Source of the DNA: CAYQAJ01 sp964415245
GTDB lineage: Bacteria; Planctomycetota; Planctomycetia; Pirellulales; Pirellulaceae
Assembly: GCA_964415245.1 (NCBI GenBank)
Contig: CAYQAJ010000003.1
Coordinates: forward strand, 1-55,678
DNA length: 55,678 bases
Reading direction: 5' to 3'
In this document: piece by piece, positions 27,000 to 36,551 of the stretch
Numbering within the stretch: position 1 is the stretch's first letter
How the letters are laid out: each line of letters starts with the position of its first letter
The notes under the pieces: model-generated
Told to the model about the DNA's origin: nothing
The model's database searches: none
Seen by the model: the letters and a program-made list of their open reading frames with translations, nothing else
Position numbers and translations under genes: made by a program

Positions 27000-28982
27000 T
27001 TACGGAGTGAACTGGAACGAGTCGAGAAAGCGTTTGGCGTCGTCCGAGTCAACCTGCTCCTGGGTGCCCGATACCAGCACCTGATAACTCCGCTTTTCCG
27101 CGACAAAGACCCGCACCCGCGCTCGGAGCTCACCCATGGCGGCCGTCAACTCGACGCCGGCCGTACCGCCCAGATCGATTGGCGTGGTTTGCTCCACCTG
27201 AAATCCCTTCACGGTGGCAAACGTTTGAAAGGTCTGGGTCAGCAATTCGTTGGCGGGTAGTTCTTGCATCTGCTCCGGAATCTCCTCATACGACACGGCG
27301 TACGTCTTGGTCGACTCTCCTTCCTGGGCCGTCAGAGAGACGGCGCTATACGCAATGGGGCCAACGGGCGTATCCACGGTGTTCTTGTCCTCGGCCGGCT
27401 CGCCCGGGAAAAGTACTGCGAATCCTCCTTCCACCGACGCGTAGCGCTGCCAACCGGCCGGCGGAATATCGTCGCCGCCCGCAGCAGCCAGGGCTTCATC
27501 GACCCGTGCCGGGTCGAATTCCGAGGCAAGCTGTCCGCGCAGACGGTCCCACAGGGCCGCCGTCGATGCCACGGGCTCGCCTCCGGCCGCCGCTTCGCGC
27601 CGGGCGCGCTCGACGCGCTGCGTGAGCGCGCCGCGCTCGGACTGCAAGTCGCGGCGAAGCTCGTCGATCAGCTCGCGAGCCCGCTCTGTTTCCTCGGCTG
27701 CGAGTCGGCTCTTGATGCGGGCCAAGGCAACTTCGCGCCTGAGCACGCTGGAGACCAAATCGGCGTGTAGCGAATCGATGGCCGAAAGCGCCGCCATCCG
27801 CCGCTCGTCGATGGGCAGCTCCCAAATCAAATGCTCCTGCCATCCGGGTACCATGAGCGTACGGGCGATTGTCTGCCCGCCCACGACAACATCGAGCGTC
27901 CACAGGTGTGTACCTCTGGCCGCAACGTGCAGCCGGCCCCGCCGATCGGTGCGACCCAGGCGAATCGTATCGTCCTGGCGATCGACCGGGCGCGCCGTCA
28001 GTTCAAATCCCGCCAGCGGTTCAGCGGTCGCGCCCGTTTGCACCAGTTCCACCTCCGTTCCGGGGTGTGAGGCGACAACACCGAGAGCCAGCCAGGTGTC
28101 TTGTGCTGAACTCGTGCCGGCCGCCCAGCCGAGCGGCGTATACACGCTGCCCGTGGCGCCGGTCTCGTTCACTTCATCGACCACGACGAATGACGAACTA
28201 GTTCGATCAGCCGGCGGCGCTGAACCGTCGGGATCACCGCCCGAACGGGCTCGTACCAATCGAAACACGCTACCCACCTGCGCGGGTGTCAGGCGGCGAT
28301 CGCGCGGCGGCAGGCCGATTGCCCGCACGCGCACCGTGGCTGCGCCCCCTTCACCGAGGCGCACCTGGGCGAGCGGCTGAAAAGCGGTGGCGAGCGCGAT
28401 GAAAGCCTCGCCGCCGATCCGGTTGGCTTCGGTTGTGCGGCGAGTCGCTGGCTCTCCCCACAAGCCGGTGGCGGTGTCGTATTCCTGGGCCGCTACCGCG
28501 AAGCCCACGGGTGTCGCGGCAAGCGACAACACCATCAGCTTGTCGTACTGCCCGGCGTCAGAGACTTCGACGGCGAGCGCCTGGGGCGATGGCGCGCGAG
28601 GGGCGGACGAGTCGGACACGTCGCTCCACACGTCGCTCCACACGGTGCGGCGCACCGCGGATCCTGCGAGGGTCGTTTCCACTTCCCACGCGGCCCCGAA
28701 AAGCGCGCCGGCTCTTGGTGGGATCGATTCGCGAAGCGCGTCGAGCCGATCGTCGGTCCAGACAGGCGATGAATCCGGAACCACCAGTACGAGAATCCGG
28801 TAGGGGCGCAACTCCCAGATTGGCGGCGCTGCGGCGCGAGCAGAATTCGCAGCGACAACGAGGACAAGCGCCGCGATAAGTGCAAAGAAGTGTGCCGACA
28901 GCGTCCTCGGCCGCCGCACCGCGATCGGCGAGGCGACTTTTCGCCCGGCGATTGTTTCAACTAATGCTGTGCGGCACTTCAT
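27000..28982 (-). CDS. Secreted unknown protein with WExxPYRI motif (copy A)
   Basis: 660 residues from the ATG at 28982, which overlaps the upstream stop as ATGA, indicating translational coupling. Signal peptide (about 24-50), then PPIWELRPYRILVLVV, the block shared with the protein at 52756-54453 (LPWEYSPYRITVWMVW). A conserved middle follows, with VRVRAIGLPPRDRRLTPAQ and LMVPGWQEHLIWELP, then a charged coiled-coil (about 430-500). The last 135 residues (YASVEGGFAVLFPGEPAEDK onward) form an extra domain that copy B lacks; its FPGxPxxD...TPxG pattern is seen at the start of small bacterial lipoprotein-like domains. Function unknown. Periplasmic or surface location is inferred from the signal peptide. 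Confidence 0.7.
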   Translation of the reverse strand: MKCRTALVETIAGRKVASPIAVRRPRTLSAHFFALIAALVLVVAANSARAAAPPIWELRPYRILVLVVPDSSPVWTDDRLDALRESIPPRAGALFGAAWEVETTLAGSAVRRTVWSDVWSDVSDSSAPRAPSPQALAVEVSDAGQYDKLMVLSLAATPVGFAVAAQEYDTATGLWGEPATRRTTEANRIGGEAFIALATAFQPLAQVRLGEGGAATVRVRAIGLPPRDRRLTPAQVGSVFRLVRARSGGDPDGSAPPADRTSSSFVVVDEVNETGATGSVYTPLGWAAGTSSAQDTWLALGVVASHPGTEVELVQTGATAEPLAGFELTARPVDRQDDTIRLGRTDRRGRLHVAARGTHLWTLDVVVGGQTIARTLMVPGWQEHLIWELPIDERRMAALSAIDSLHADLVSSVLRREVALARIKSRLAAEETERARELIDELRRDLQSERGALTQRVERARREAAAGGEPVASTAALWDRLRGQLASEFDPARVDEALAAAGGDDIPPAGWQRYASVEGGFAVLFPGEPAEDKNTVDTPVGPIAYSAVSLTAQEGESTKTYAVSYEEIPEQMQELPANELLTQTFQTFATVKGFQVEQTTPIDLGGTAGVELTAAMGELRARVRVFVAEKRSYQVLVSGTQEQVDSDDAKRFLDSFQFTP

Positions 28983-31303
28983 TTTGGGACTACCGGAGGA
29001 TGACGCCACGCCTCGACGTTCTGATAAAAGGTCACGGCCTTGTCCTTCACTCCCTCGAGGCTCGTGCGGGTGGCGAAGTGTTCCGTGATCTGAAACAGGG
29101 GAATCACCGTCAGCTCGTCGCGGACCAGGCTGTCGATGCGGTGAAGAGTATCGCGGGCGTCATCGACGCTGCCGGCCGTGGCGAGCTGTCGCAACAGGTC
29201 TTCCAGCCAGGGGGAGCCGCCTTGCACGAGTCCTTCGCTTCCCAACAGCCGCGCGGCGTCGGCCGGTGGATCGAACAGAGGCCACTCGACGTAGAGCAGG
29301 TCCCATTTGGCACGATCGGCCAGCGCGTCCTTGGCACTCACCTCGACAAGCTCCACGGGGATTCCCCGCCCGTCCAGCTCAAGCTGCTGCTTGATAACGC
29401 GGCATACCGCGCGCGACGTCTCCGAGGGAACGTATGCCAAGGTTACGCTCGGCAGGGTTTCGTTGTCGTCGACCGTCGATTCGCTACCCGTTTTCTGGGA
29501 GGCAGCGGCGCGAACGAGCGCCACCATCATCCGCCGGTCGTAGGGGTGCGGTGCGGCGCTCTCCTCCGCCGCGCTGTCGGTCGGGAAGGGGCCATCCAGC
29601 ACGCGCCCACGAGCCGGGTCGTCGGCCTTGAGCAGCTCGTCGTGCAGAATGCGGTGGCGGTCCAGGCCATACAGCAAGGCCCGGCGGAACTCACGTTGGC
29701 CGGTGAGCGGCTTGTGCAGGTTAGGCACGAGCAGATGCACCGTGGGGGCGGCGTACACGTGCACGGCGATCCCTTCGTACCGCGCCAAACGGTCGACATC
29801 CCAAGGGGCAATGCGGTCGCAGGCCACGATTTCGCCCGACCGCAGCGCCTCGACGATGCCGCCGATCGTGCTAAAGCGGCGCTCGACAATCTCGGCCGGC
29901 TGTCCCGGACGGGCGAGAAAGGATTCGGCGCTCGCCTCGAATCGCACTTCCCCCTCGCCCCGGTCGGAGATGCGATACGCGCCGAGCCGGGTTGCGGAAG
30001 CCGAACCGATCGCCTGCCACGGTTCGAGCGGCACCTGTATCCGACAGAGCGCCACTTCCGCCGCGCCCACGCATTGCACCTCGACGCTCCGTGCCCCGGC
30101 GGTGTGCACGCTTTGCATCGCCCGCGCCCAATCGCTGCGGTAATAAGGACTCTCCGGCCGCGCCACTTGTAGCAGCAGACGAAGAACATCGGCACTGGTC
30201 ACGGCGCCCTGCCCATCAGGCCAGCGCGCCCGTTCCTCGATGGTGATGGTGAGAGTCTTTCCGTCGGTATCCGACGATCCGACCGGCGAGGAGTATTGGA
30301 AGCCCGCGGTGCCATACGAGTCGGGCTCGACCAGCGTGCGGCTCGTGAGACGGTTCTGTCGCAGCGCGGCCCACGAGGGAAGACCCGCCGGTTGGTCGTC
30401 GGCCGCGAACTGCCGCACACCCACGGTCACAACGGGGAACTGCCGGTGTACGTCTTCCAGCAGCTCCTTGGCTCCCGCCAGGTCGGGCCAGGCAGCTACC
30501 GCCTGCGATGCCGCGGTACTGGCGTCGCGGAATTTCCCGCCGTCCAGGGCGGCACGGGCCGAAGCGAGAGCCTCGCTGGCCTGATCGATGAGCTGTTGCC
30601 GTCGCTGCTGGATAATCGCTTGCTGGGGGAACTTGGCGGCCAAGTCGTCCAGCAGCTTTCGCGCCGCGGAGTATCGGGCAGCCGCCAAATGGCTTTCGAC
30701 CAGCCTGTCGACCACGACGCCCAGCGCCGATTCCAGCCCCGCGTACTCAGCGTTGCGACGGTGCAGCTCGTTCAACAGCAGCAGGGCCTGCTCTTCGCGC
30801 TGCTGACGATGCCACGATCCGGCCTCGAGGAACAGGCACCGCTGAAAGCCGTCGGCGACGCCCGGGAACTTGGCATCGCGCTCTTCGAGAAAGAGGTAGT
30901 ATTCGTACGCTTCATCGAAGCGCTGCTCGGCGACGAGCTGCGCCGCCTCTTCCAGAACGATCTCCTCAAAAAGCTGAAACCGCTCGACGTCCTTCCACAG
31001 CACTTCATAGCGCTGGTCGGGGCGGTCGAGCAAACGCACGACTAACTTGAAATCCGCGGGGCGATTTTCGACGGGCCGGCGGAGGGCAGCTTCGACGGGC
31101 TGCAATCGCAGAGCGGCAGAGGTTTGCTTGAGCGTGAGCAAATCGAATGGTTCCTGGTCGATGAGCCGCGTTTCTGCCGGAGGAGCGGCCAGAGCGTCGC
31201 TGTTGGCGACGAGACCCTCAAGAACGAGTAGACTAGCGCCGCTGGCGACGACCAAGAGGCACAATGCAGTTAACCTGTGGGACTTGCGTCGCGCGATTCT
31301 CAT
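28979..31303 (-). CDS. TPR-like / family 5 solute-binding-protein fusion (copy A)
   Basis: 774 residues. Signal peptide (about 10-40), an N-terminal helical repeat region (about 110-300; AYEYYLFLEERDAKFPGVADG, KLLDDLAAKFPQQ) like TPR or coatomer-type repeats, then a domain similar to extracellular solute-binding protein family 5 (dipeptide/oligopeptide type; about 310-770). The latter shows DGKTLTITIEERARWPDG near its start, TVHLLVPNLHKPLTGQREF and RRALLYGLDRHRIL. No ABC permease or ATPase gene is near, so it may not feed a classical ABC importer. Overlaps both neighbours by 4 bp (ATGA) with a strong GGAGG inside the end of the upstream gene, so copy A is tightly coupled. Paralogue of 50338-52752. 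Confidence 0.78.
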   Translation of the reverse strand: MRIARRKSHRLTALCLLVVASGASLLVLEGLVANSDALAAPPAETRLIDQEPFDLLTLKQTSAALRLQPVEAALRRPVENRPADFKLVVRLLDRPDQRYEVLWKDVERFQLFEEIVLEEAAQLVAEQRFDEAYEYYLFLEERDAKFPGVADGFQRCLFLEAGSWHRQQREEQALLLLNELHRRNAEYAGLESALGVVVDRLVESHLAAARYSAARKLLDDLAAKFPQQAIIQQRRQQLIDQASEALASARAALDGGKFRDASTAASQAVAAWPDLAGAKELLEDVHRQFPVVTVGVRQFAADDQPAGLPSWAALRQNRLTSRTLVEPDSYGTAGFQYSSPVGSSDTDGKTLTITIEERARWPDGQGAVTSADVLRLLLQVARPESPYYRSDWARAMQSVHTAGARSVEVQCVGAAEVALCRIQVPLEPWQAIGSASATRLGAYRISDRGEGEVRFEASAESFLARPGQPAEIVERRFSTIGGIVEALRSGEIVACDRIAPWDVDRLARYEGIAVHVYAAPTVHLLVPNLHKPLTGQREFRRALLYGLDRHRILHDELLKADDPARGRVLDGPFPTDSAAEESAAPHPYDRRMMVALVRAAASQKTGSESTVDDNETLPSVTLAYVPSETSRAVCRVIKQQLELDGRGIPVELVEVSAKDALADRAKWDLLYVEWPLFDPPADAARLLGSEGLVQGGSPWLEDLLRQLATAGSVDDARDTLHRIDSLVRDELTVIPLFQITEHFATRTSLEGVKDKAVTFYQNVEAWRHPPVVPK

Positions 31304-34300
31304 CGTCCGTTACCTCCTGCCTCCGTCGGCGTATCACTGCCGGCCGCTAAGTCGGCGTCGGCGCCGTTGCTGGCCCACTCGTCGAGTGTCTTCTTGAGAA
31401 AGTGCAAGCTGCCGTCGGTCGTGGCGATCAGCAGCCGGTTTCCCAGTGCAATCGGCGGCAGCGATAACGCTCGAGCCAGCGCAATCGGCTTACCGATGTG
31501 CTCGCCCGACTCGGTGTCCACAAGTTCGAGCATGCCGTCGGCCGAGGCCAGCACGAAACGATCGCCGACGGCCAACGCTCCGACGAGCGGCGGACCGGGA
31601 AGCGGTATGCTCCATACGGGTGCGCCGGCATCGGCCAGGCAGTGCAGCCGTCCGTCGGCAGTGGCAACAAGCGCGAACTGTCCGACCGCTTCGGGACCCC
31701 AGATCACGGGGCTGTCGAGTGAAACGGCTGCTTCTTCCAGGTCAGGCAGCGCTAGCGCGACGAGCCGACCGGCACCGTTGACCCCCCATACGCGCTCTCC
31801 CACGACAGCCAGTTGCCGGACCAGCGGCGACGCGAGCGTAGTCTCGGCATCGACGGTGAGCGATGGCTGCGGCGAACCCGCAACCCCGAGCCTGTAGACG
31901 GCGCCATTGTCGATTGCGATCACGACGCTTTTGCCATCGACGGCGACCGGCCCTCGAATGCCCACCTTGGCATTCGTATCGCTTTGCGGCGGCCAAAACG
32001 GCTCGCCGCTCGGTGCGAGAGTGGTCGCATCCAAGACAAAGAGGGGGCCGCCTTCGATTGCTGCCAACACCTGACCGGCCAGGACCACCGGCGGATCAGC
32101 CAGGTTCCCAGGAAGCGTGAACGCTGCAAGCGGCGCGGGTGTTTCCAAGAGGCCCGGCGGCGCCGTACTCTCCGTGGCGTGCCCACTCGTTGACGCCGTT
32201 GCACTTGCGGCAGGGCGCGAAAGCCAGAGCGAGTCGAACCCGCGAGGCGGCGCGAAGAGAAACGATCCATCGTTCCCGACCGACACCACCGTCATGGGGA
32301 AGGGGAGGGGACTTGATTCGGTGCTGCCGGCCACGAGCGATTCGAGGATGATCGGGTCGGGCTCCTCAAGCTGCTCGCGCGAAAGGCGAATCAAATCGCC
32401 CGAGCGGGTCAGCATGGTGACCGACCCATCCAGCTCGATGCGAGGCAGCGCCGCAAGAGGCGTGCTCAATCGCGTCTCCCAACGGGGAGGCGACCTGTCG
32501 AACTGAACCGGGCTGACGCGTAGTCCCAGGTGATCGGGCGCACGTCGAACGGCCAACATTTGCCCGTCAACCATCGCGGCGGGCTGCGTAAGCGACTGAC
32601 CCGCCAGCGCTCGCACGAGCGGTGTAAACTGGGTCTGGCCGGCGTCGAGCGAGTAGGCCACCAATTCCTCACCCGCGACCCACAGCCGCCCGTCCGCGAC
32701 GCTTAGCGAGGCAGGCAAGCCATCGCCGCGAGGTCCCACAACCCGTGGTCCGGCCGCGAGAGGGCGTTGGTCGCCCGGGCGCAGTTGGAAACTTGCCACG
32801 CTGCCGTCATCCAGCGCCGCAAAGACGTAACTTTCGGTCGCCACCAGCGGTTCGGCTACTCGGCCGGTAAACGGCAACGAGGCAACTTCGCGAAGCGCTC
32901 CGTCGCGGCTCAGCACGCGCAGGCGGCTTTGCCGCAGACCCATTTCTTCAGCAATCAACAACAAGTTGCCCGCAAGCAGGGGCGGCTGGTTCACACTGCC
33001 CGGTTCGTGCCCCAGGTAGAATGCCGACCGGCACTGCTTCGATTGGGAGTCGATCACGAACAGGAGCGAATGGTCGGCGAGTTGGTAGTACCTGCCCAAT
33101 GCTTGATCGACACACGGCGGGGCGGCCAGCGGCAGGGGAAACTCGTAACGACCGGTCACGCTTCCTGACGCCAAGTCGACCTCGACAAGTGACCCGCTAC
33201 GGCCGACCACCAACGCGCGATCCGCCAGCACGACCGGCTCGCCGGCGAAGGGACCGATGGAACATTGCCACACGGTCTTGCCGCTTGCCGATTCGACTCG
33301 TACCAGCTCGTTACGTCGCGAGTCAGCCAGCAGCATCGAAGGGGGCGACGTTGCGAGCGCCGCGGGAACCATGTCCGCGCCGACTCCCACCGAGCGCTGC
33401 CAAAGCATGCGGCCCGATTGGGAGTCGAGTCCATATGCTACGCCCGTGACGCGATCGAGCACTCCGAATACCGATCCACCGTCGGCTTGCCCGGCCGCCG
33501 CACTCCGCACAACCGGCGTGGCTTTCCATTGGAGCGGCTCCTCAGTTGTCGCTCCCGTGTCAATCGCCGCGCCCCGTTCGGGCAACGGGCCCGCAACGTA
33601 CTGCACTCGCCGCGCTTCGACCGCAGCGACCTCGCGCATGGCGGCCGCCAGACGGCTGTCGGTGCTTAGCTCGGGGTGTTCTCGCAGCAGCAGCGTCCGA
33701 CGGCGATACGCTTCGTCGGTGCTTTCGCTGGCGGCTGCCTCGTTTAGGGCGGTAATCGCCGCATCGAGCGAGGCGCGTCGGTTCAACTTGCGCTCCAGCA
33801 GAACCAGCGAAAGCTCCGCTTCGTTGGTGCCGTGACCGACCCGCAATTGGGGAGGTGCGAAGTTACGCAGCAGCGTCAGCGCCTCGCGTGCCTGCGCCGC
33901 CGACTCCCGCGCCGCCTCATCGTTGTTCTGCCGGTCAGCCGTTTGCGCTCGATCGACTAATGCCTCGACAATCGAGGGGACCAGCTCGGCGAGGCCGGCC
34001 TGCGCCGTCGCACTCCATGCCAGCGAGCCCCAATCGTCTGTCGTTCTTTTGGCAGTCTTCAATACCGTGGGCCAGTCGCCGGCCTGATCGACTGCAAGGT
34101 GCAGATTCGCCAGGTCGCGTCGCACGCGTGCCTCGCCGGCCCGCGGGTCGTTCGGAAACCGCGTCACGAATTCGTCGAACCCAGTCCTCGCCACGGCGTA
34201 CGTACGGGCCTTGTATTGGGTGTCGGCCGCCAGGTAACTTTCGTCGGCCGAAGGGCCTCGAAAAACCAGCAGCCACACGGCGACCACCGCGCCGATCAAG

Positions 34301-35319
34301 AGCACGCCGCAACCTGCAACGGCGATCGCAAGCTTCGCCACCGATCGCTTGCGAGCCGGCAGGGCGGCGCCAGGGATAACGCCAGCCGGCGTAGCGACCG
34401 ACGCCTTGGATGTCGCCTTGGCAGCCGATTCCGGCGCTGCGCCCGCTTCCCGTGGGATGCCCGACTCGTCGAGCGGAATTACATCGGCGGCCGTGGCGGA
34501 GGGCGATTGCTCGTCCAAGTCGAACAAACTCACGGCTTCGCCGGCCGGAGCAACCTTGCCACCGGGCGCATCGAACGGCATGAGCTCGTCGAGCGGCGCG
34601 TCTTCGAGCGGAGCGAGCTGGTCGGGAGCCGCCTGACCAAGCGGCGTGAGCTCTTCCAGCCCTGCATCTTCGAGAGGGGCCAGTTCGTCGAGCCCCGCGT
34701 CGTCCAACGGGGCAAGCTCGTCCCACGATGCTTCGTCGAGAGGGGCAAGCTCGTCCGCCGACGCCTGCTGAAGCGGCGCTAGATCTTCGAGAGATGGCTC
34801 TTCGAGCGGAGCCAGATCACCTGGCGACGCCTCTTCCAACGGCGTCAGCTCGTCCAGCGGCTGTAATCCATCGAGCGGTGTCAGTTCCGCCTCGGATGCA
34901 GCGGCCGAGGAAGGCGGTGAAGAAGCGCCCGTCGGTTGGGAGGGTTGCTTTCGCCCCCCCGCAGCAATAGATGGCTTCGCCGGCTTTACCGCGCCACCCG
35001 CCGGAGCCGCACCTTTCGCGCCGCCCGCGGGAGCATCGGCAACCACCTGGAAAGCAAAACGCCCCACGTGAAACCGGTCGCCAACCTTGAGCGCGGCGGC
35101 CGAGACGGGGCTGCCGTTCAGCTCGATTTGGCCCACGTCCTTGGAGGGGAGGAGTTGGAACTGTCCCTGCTGGTACACCACCCCGCAGTGAAGCGGCGCG
35201 ATACCCGGTCCCTTGAGCACGATCTCGAGCAATGGGTCGCATCCTATCCGCAGCGACCGGTTGCGGTTCAGCGCGATCCGGTGTGCCTTTCCGCCGGGTT
35301 GTTCGATTCGCAATTGCAT
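31300..35319 (-). CDS. FHA-TM-TPR-PQQ-propeller protein (copy A)
   Basis: 1,339 residues. An FHA-like domain (about 1-95) is followed by an Ala/Pro linker, about ten acidic 10-11-residue repeats of the type DELAPLEDAGL (about 140-250), a transmembrane helix (about 328-350, IAVAGCGVLLIGAVVAVWLL), a TPR-like helical region (about 360-570) and PQQ/WD-like beta-propeller repeats to the end (GVAYGLDSQSGRMLWQRSVG, GKTVWQCSIGPFAGEPVV). The topology implies a cytoplasmic FHA and a periplasmic propeller. FHA domains bind phosphothreonine, but here the key GR is GC and the SxxH Ser is missing, so binding is doubtful. Paralogue of 46501-50262, which has another N-terminal domain. Confidence 0.82.
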   Translation of the reverse strand: MQLRIEQPGGKAHRIALNRNRSLRIGCDPLLEIVLKGPGIAPLHCGVVYQQGQFQLLPSKDVGQIELNGSPVSAAALKVGDRFHVGRFAFQVVADAPAGGAKGAAPAGGAVKPAKPSIAAGGRKQPSQPTGASSPPSSAAASEAELTPLDGLQPLDELTPLEEASPGDLAPLEEPSLEDLAPLQQASADELAPLDEASWDELAPLDDAGLDELAPLEDAGLEELTPLGQAAPDQLAPLEDAPLDELMPFDAPGGKVAPAGEAVSLFDLDEQSPSATAADVIPLDESGIPREAGAAPESAAKATSKASVATPAGVIPGAALPARKRSVAKLAIAVAGCGVLLIGAVVAVWLLVFRGPSADESYLAADTQYKARTYAVARTGFDEFVTRFPNDPRAGEARVRRDLANLHLAVDQAGDWPTVLKTAKRTTDDWGSLAWSATAQAGLAELVPSIVEALVDRAQTADRQNNDEAARESAAQAREALTLLRNFAPPQLRVGHGTNEAELSLVLLERKLNRRASLDAAITALNEAAASESTDEAYRRRTLLLREHPELSTDSRLAAAMREVAAVEARRVQYVAGPLPERGAAIDTGATTEEPLQWKATPVVRSAAAGQADGGSVFGVLDRVTGVAYGLDSQSGRMLWQRSVGVGADMVPAALATSPPSMLLADSRRNELVRVESASGKTVWQCSIGPFAGEPVVLADRALVVGRSGSLVEVDLASGSVTGRYEFPLPLAAPPCVDQALGRYYQLADHSLLFVIDSQSKQCRSAFYLGHEPGSVNQPPLLAGNLLLIAEEMGLRQSRLRVLSRDGALREVASLPFTGRVAEPLVATESYVFAALDDGSVASFQLRPGDQRPLAAGPRVVGPRGDGLPASLSVADGRLWVAGEELVAYSLDAGQTQFTPLVRALAGQSLTQPAAMVDGQMLAVRRAPDHLGLRVSPVQFDRSPPRWETRLSTPLAALPRIELDGSVTMLTRSGDLIRLSREQLEEPDPIILESLVAGSTESSPLPFPMTVVSVGNDGSFLFAPPRGFDSLWLSRPAASATASTSGHATESTAPPGLLETPAPLAAFTLPGNLADPPVVLAGQVLAAIEGGPLFVLDATTLAPSGEPFWPPQSDTNAKVGIRGPVAVDGKSVVIAIDNGAVYRLGVAGSPQPSLTVDAETTLASPLVRQLAVVGERVWGVNGAGRLVALALPDLEEAAVSLDSPVIWGPEAVGQFALVATADGRLHCLADAGAPVWSIPLPGPPLVGALAVGDRFVLASADGMLELVDTESGEHIGKPIALARALSLPPIALGNRLLIATTDGSLHFLKKTLDEWASNGADADLAAGSDTPTEAGGNGR

Positions 35320-35447
35320 GTCGGCACTTTCGGCCGCTTATTCGCGCCGTTGTTGAGCAGACTAATGTCTGCGTGTGTCTGCTCGGCCGTCTTCGACTGC
35401 TGCCTGGCAGCCTGCCGCGTGTCACCTCGCCGTGGTCGATGCTGAGT

Positions 35448-35894
35448 CTACGGCCCAACCGGAACGAGGTGCACCCCCTCGGCGCCGGCGCTTCGCAATA
35501 GCACAACCAGGCCGACGACGGTTTCCATCAACGCGTCGGGCTCGACTTCAACGCGCACGTGTTCGAACGAGCGCTTACCTTCGCCGAGCTGCGCGATCAG
35601 CTCGGATTTGTCGACCGCCCGGCCATCGATATGGACGCGATTGGCGCCGTCGACGCGCATCGCGACGGCTTCCGATAAGGGCTGAGGGCTGTCCAAGGCG
35701 ATTGGATCGAGTGGAGTGGCATGTCCCGCCGTACTGCGAAAGGCCATCACGGCCAGCAACAGCGCAGCGACTGCCAACGCAATGTCGAGGGCCGACATCA
35801 AGCCGGCGAAGGAGGAGGACTTTTTTCCCGTGGCCTTGGTCATCCGCGTGTCCAATCGTTGCGGTCGCCATTCGCCCTCTTCTGCGCTTCCCAT
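35448..35894 (-). CDS. ExbD/TolR-like protein, divergent (copy A)
   Basis: 148 residues with one transmembrane helix (about 36-53, DIALAVAALLLAVMAF) and a periplasmic domain resembling ExbD: RVHIDGRAVDKSELIAQLGE, then HVRVEVEPDALMETVVGLVV and a last strand GVHLVPV. ExbD normally couples proton flow to outer-membrane work with ExbB. The Asp in SALDIALAV could be the essential TM aspartate (compare PMIDMTFLLL in copy B). The start at 35894 lies 9 bp after the upstream gene; an ATG at 35843 (MTKATGKKSSS) is an alternative. No ExbB is present in copy A. Confidence 0.6.
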   Translation of the reverse strand: MGSAEEGEWRPQRLDTRMTKATGKKSSSFAGLMSALDIALAVAALLLAVMAFRSTAGHATPLDPIALDSPQPLSEAVAMRVDGANRVHIDGRAVDKSELIAQLGEGKRSFEHVRVEVEPDALMETVVGLVVLLRSAGAEGVHLVPVGP

Positions 35895-35903
35895 CGCGCC
35901 CGG

Positions 35904-36470
35904 CTATTCGCGCGTGAGTAGGGCCAGACTCATCGCGACTTGATTTCCATCGGGCGCCGCCTCGCTCACCAGTCGACGAACGCGTTCGACTTCGCGCTGG
36001 CTTACTCCGCCGGATGCGCGAATTAGCACTTCGTGCGAGTTGCCGCGCCCAAGGGCCGCCGAAACGGCCTCGCGAATCGCGTCATCGCCAGTCAGCTCGG
36101 CTCCCTGCTGTTGCGGGCCGACGTATGCAACCGCCTCGCCATACGTATTCGCTTCGATCAGCGTGACGACGGTCACATTGCCCTCGCCGCCGGACGAATC
36201 GCCGCCGGGCGCAAAAGGCGCACCCATAACCATCACGAGCACGCTCGCCAGACACGAAGCAGCCAGGACGGCCCGAACGAGCCACCGCACGGGCCCCGCC
36301 AGACCGCGACCGCCGCGAGCCCGGTCAGGCGGAGCCGCGTGCTGTGCCGACGTCGCCGCGTCGACGGAGTCGCCCGGCGCCGCAGCCGATATTTCCTCGG
36401 TCGCTCCGGCAGCAGCTCTCGGCTCGTCGGAGGACTTTTCCGCTTCGGAAGGAGTGTCTGACGAAGTCAT
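35904..36470 (-). CDS. Single-TM ExbD-like protein lacking the TM aspartate (copy A)
   Basis: 188 residues from the ATG at 36470. A cytoplasmic Ala/Pro/Ser/Glu-rich stretch (1 to about 55) is followed by one transmembrane helix (about 62-84, LVRAVLAASCLASVLVMVMG) and a periplasmic part whose end (HEVLIRASGGVSQREVERVR, then VAMSLALL) aligns by eye with the ExbD C terminus in copy B (HQLIVKAEGKVPYSDVARVL, LHVAVLQ). There is no acidic residue in the helix, so a proton-coupled role is unlikely. It occupies the slot where copy B has ExbB/ExbD. The homology is inferred from pattern and position, and the function is unknown. Confidence 0.55.
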   Translation of the reverse strand: MTSSDTPSEAEKSSDEPRAAAGATEEISAAAPGDSVDAATSAQHAAPPDRARGGRGLAGPVRWLVRAVLAASCLASVLVMVMGAPFAPGGDSSGGEGNVTVVTLIEANTYGEAVAYVGPQQQGAELTGDDAIREAVSAALGRGNSHEVLIRASGGVSQREVERVRRLVSEAAPDGNQVAMSLALLTRE

Positions 36471-36551
36471 GGTTTCCGCCTGCTTCGGCACTGTTGATCG
36501 CGACTTCGCGACCGCCCGAGCGCATCATGCGCAGCGCCCGTGATGCACCAC

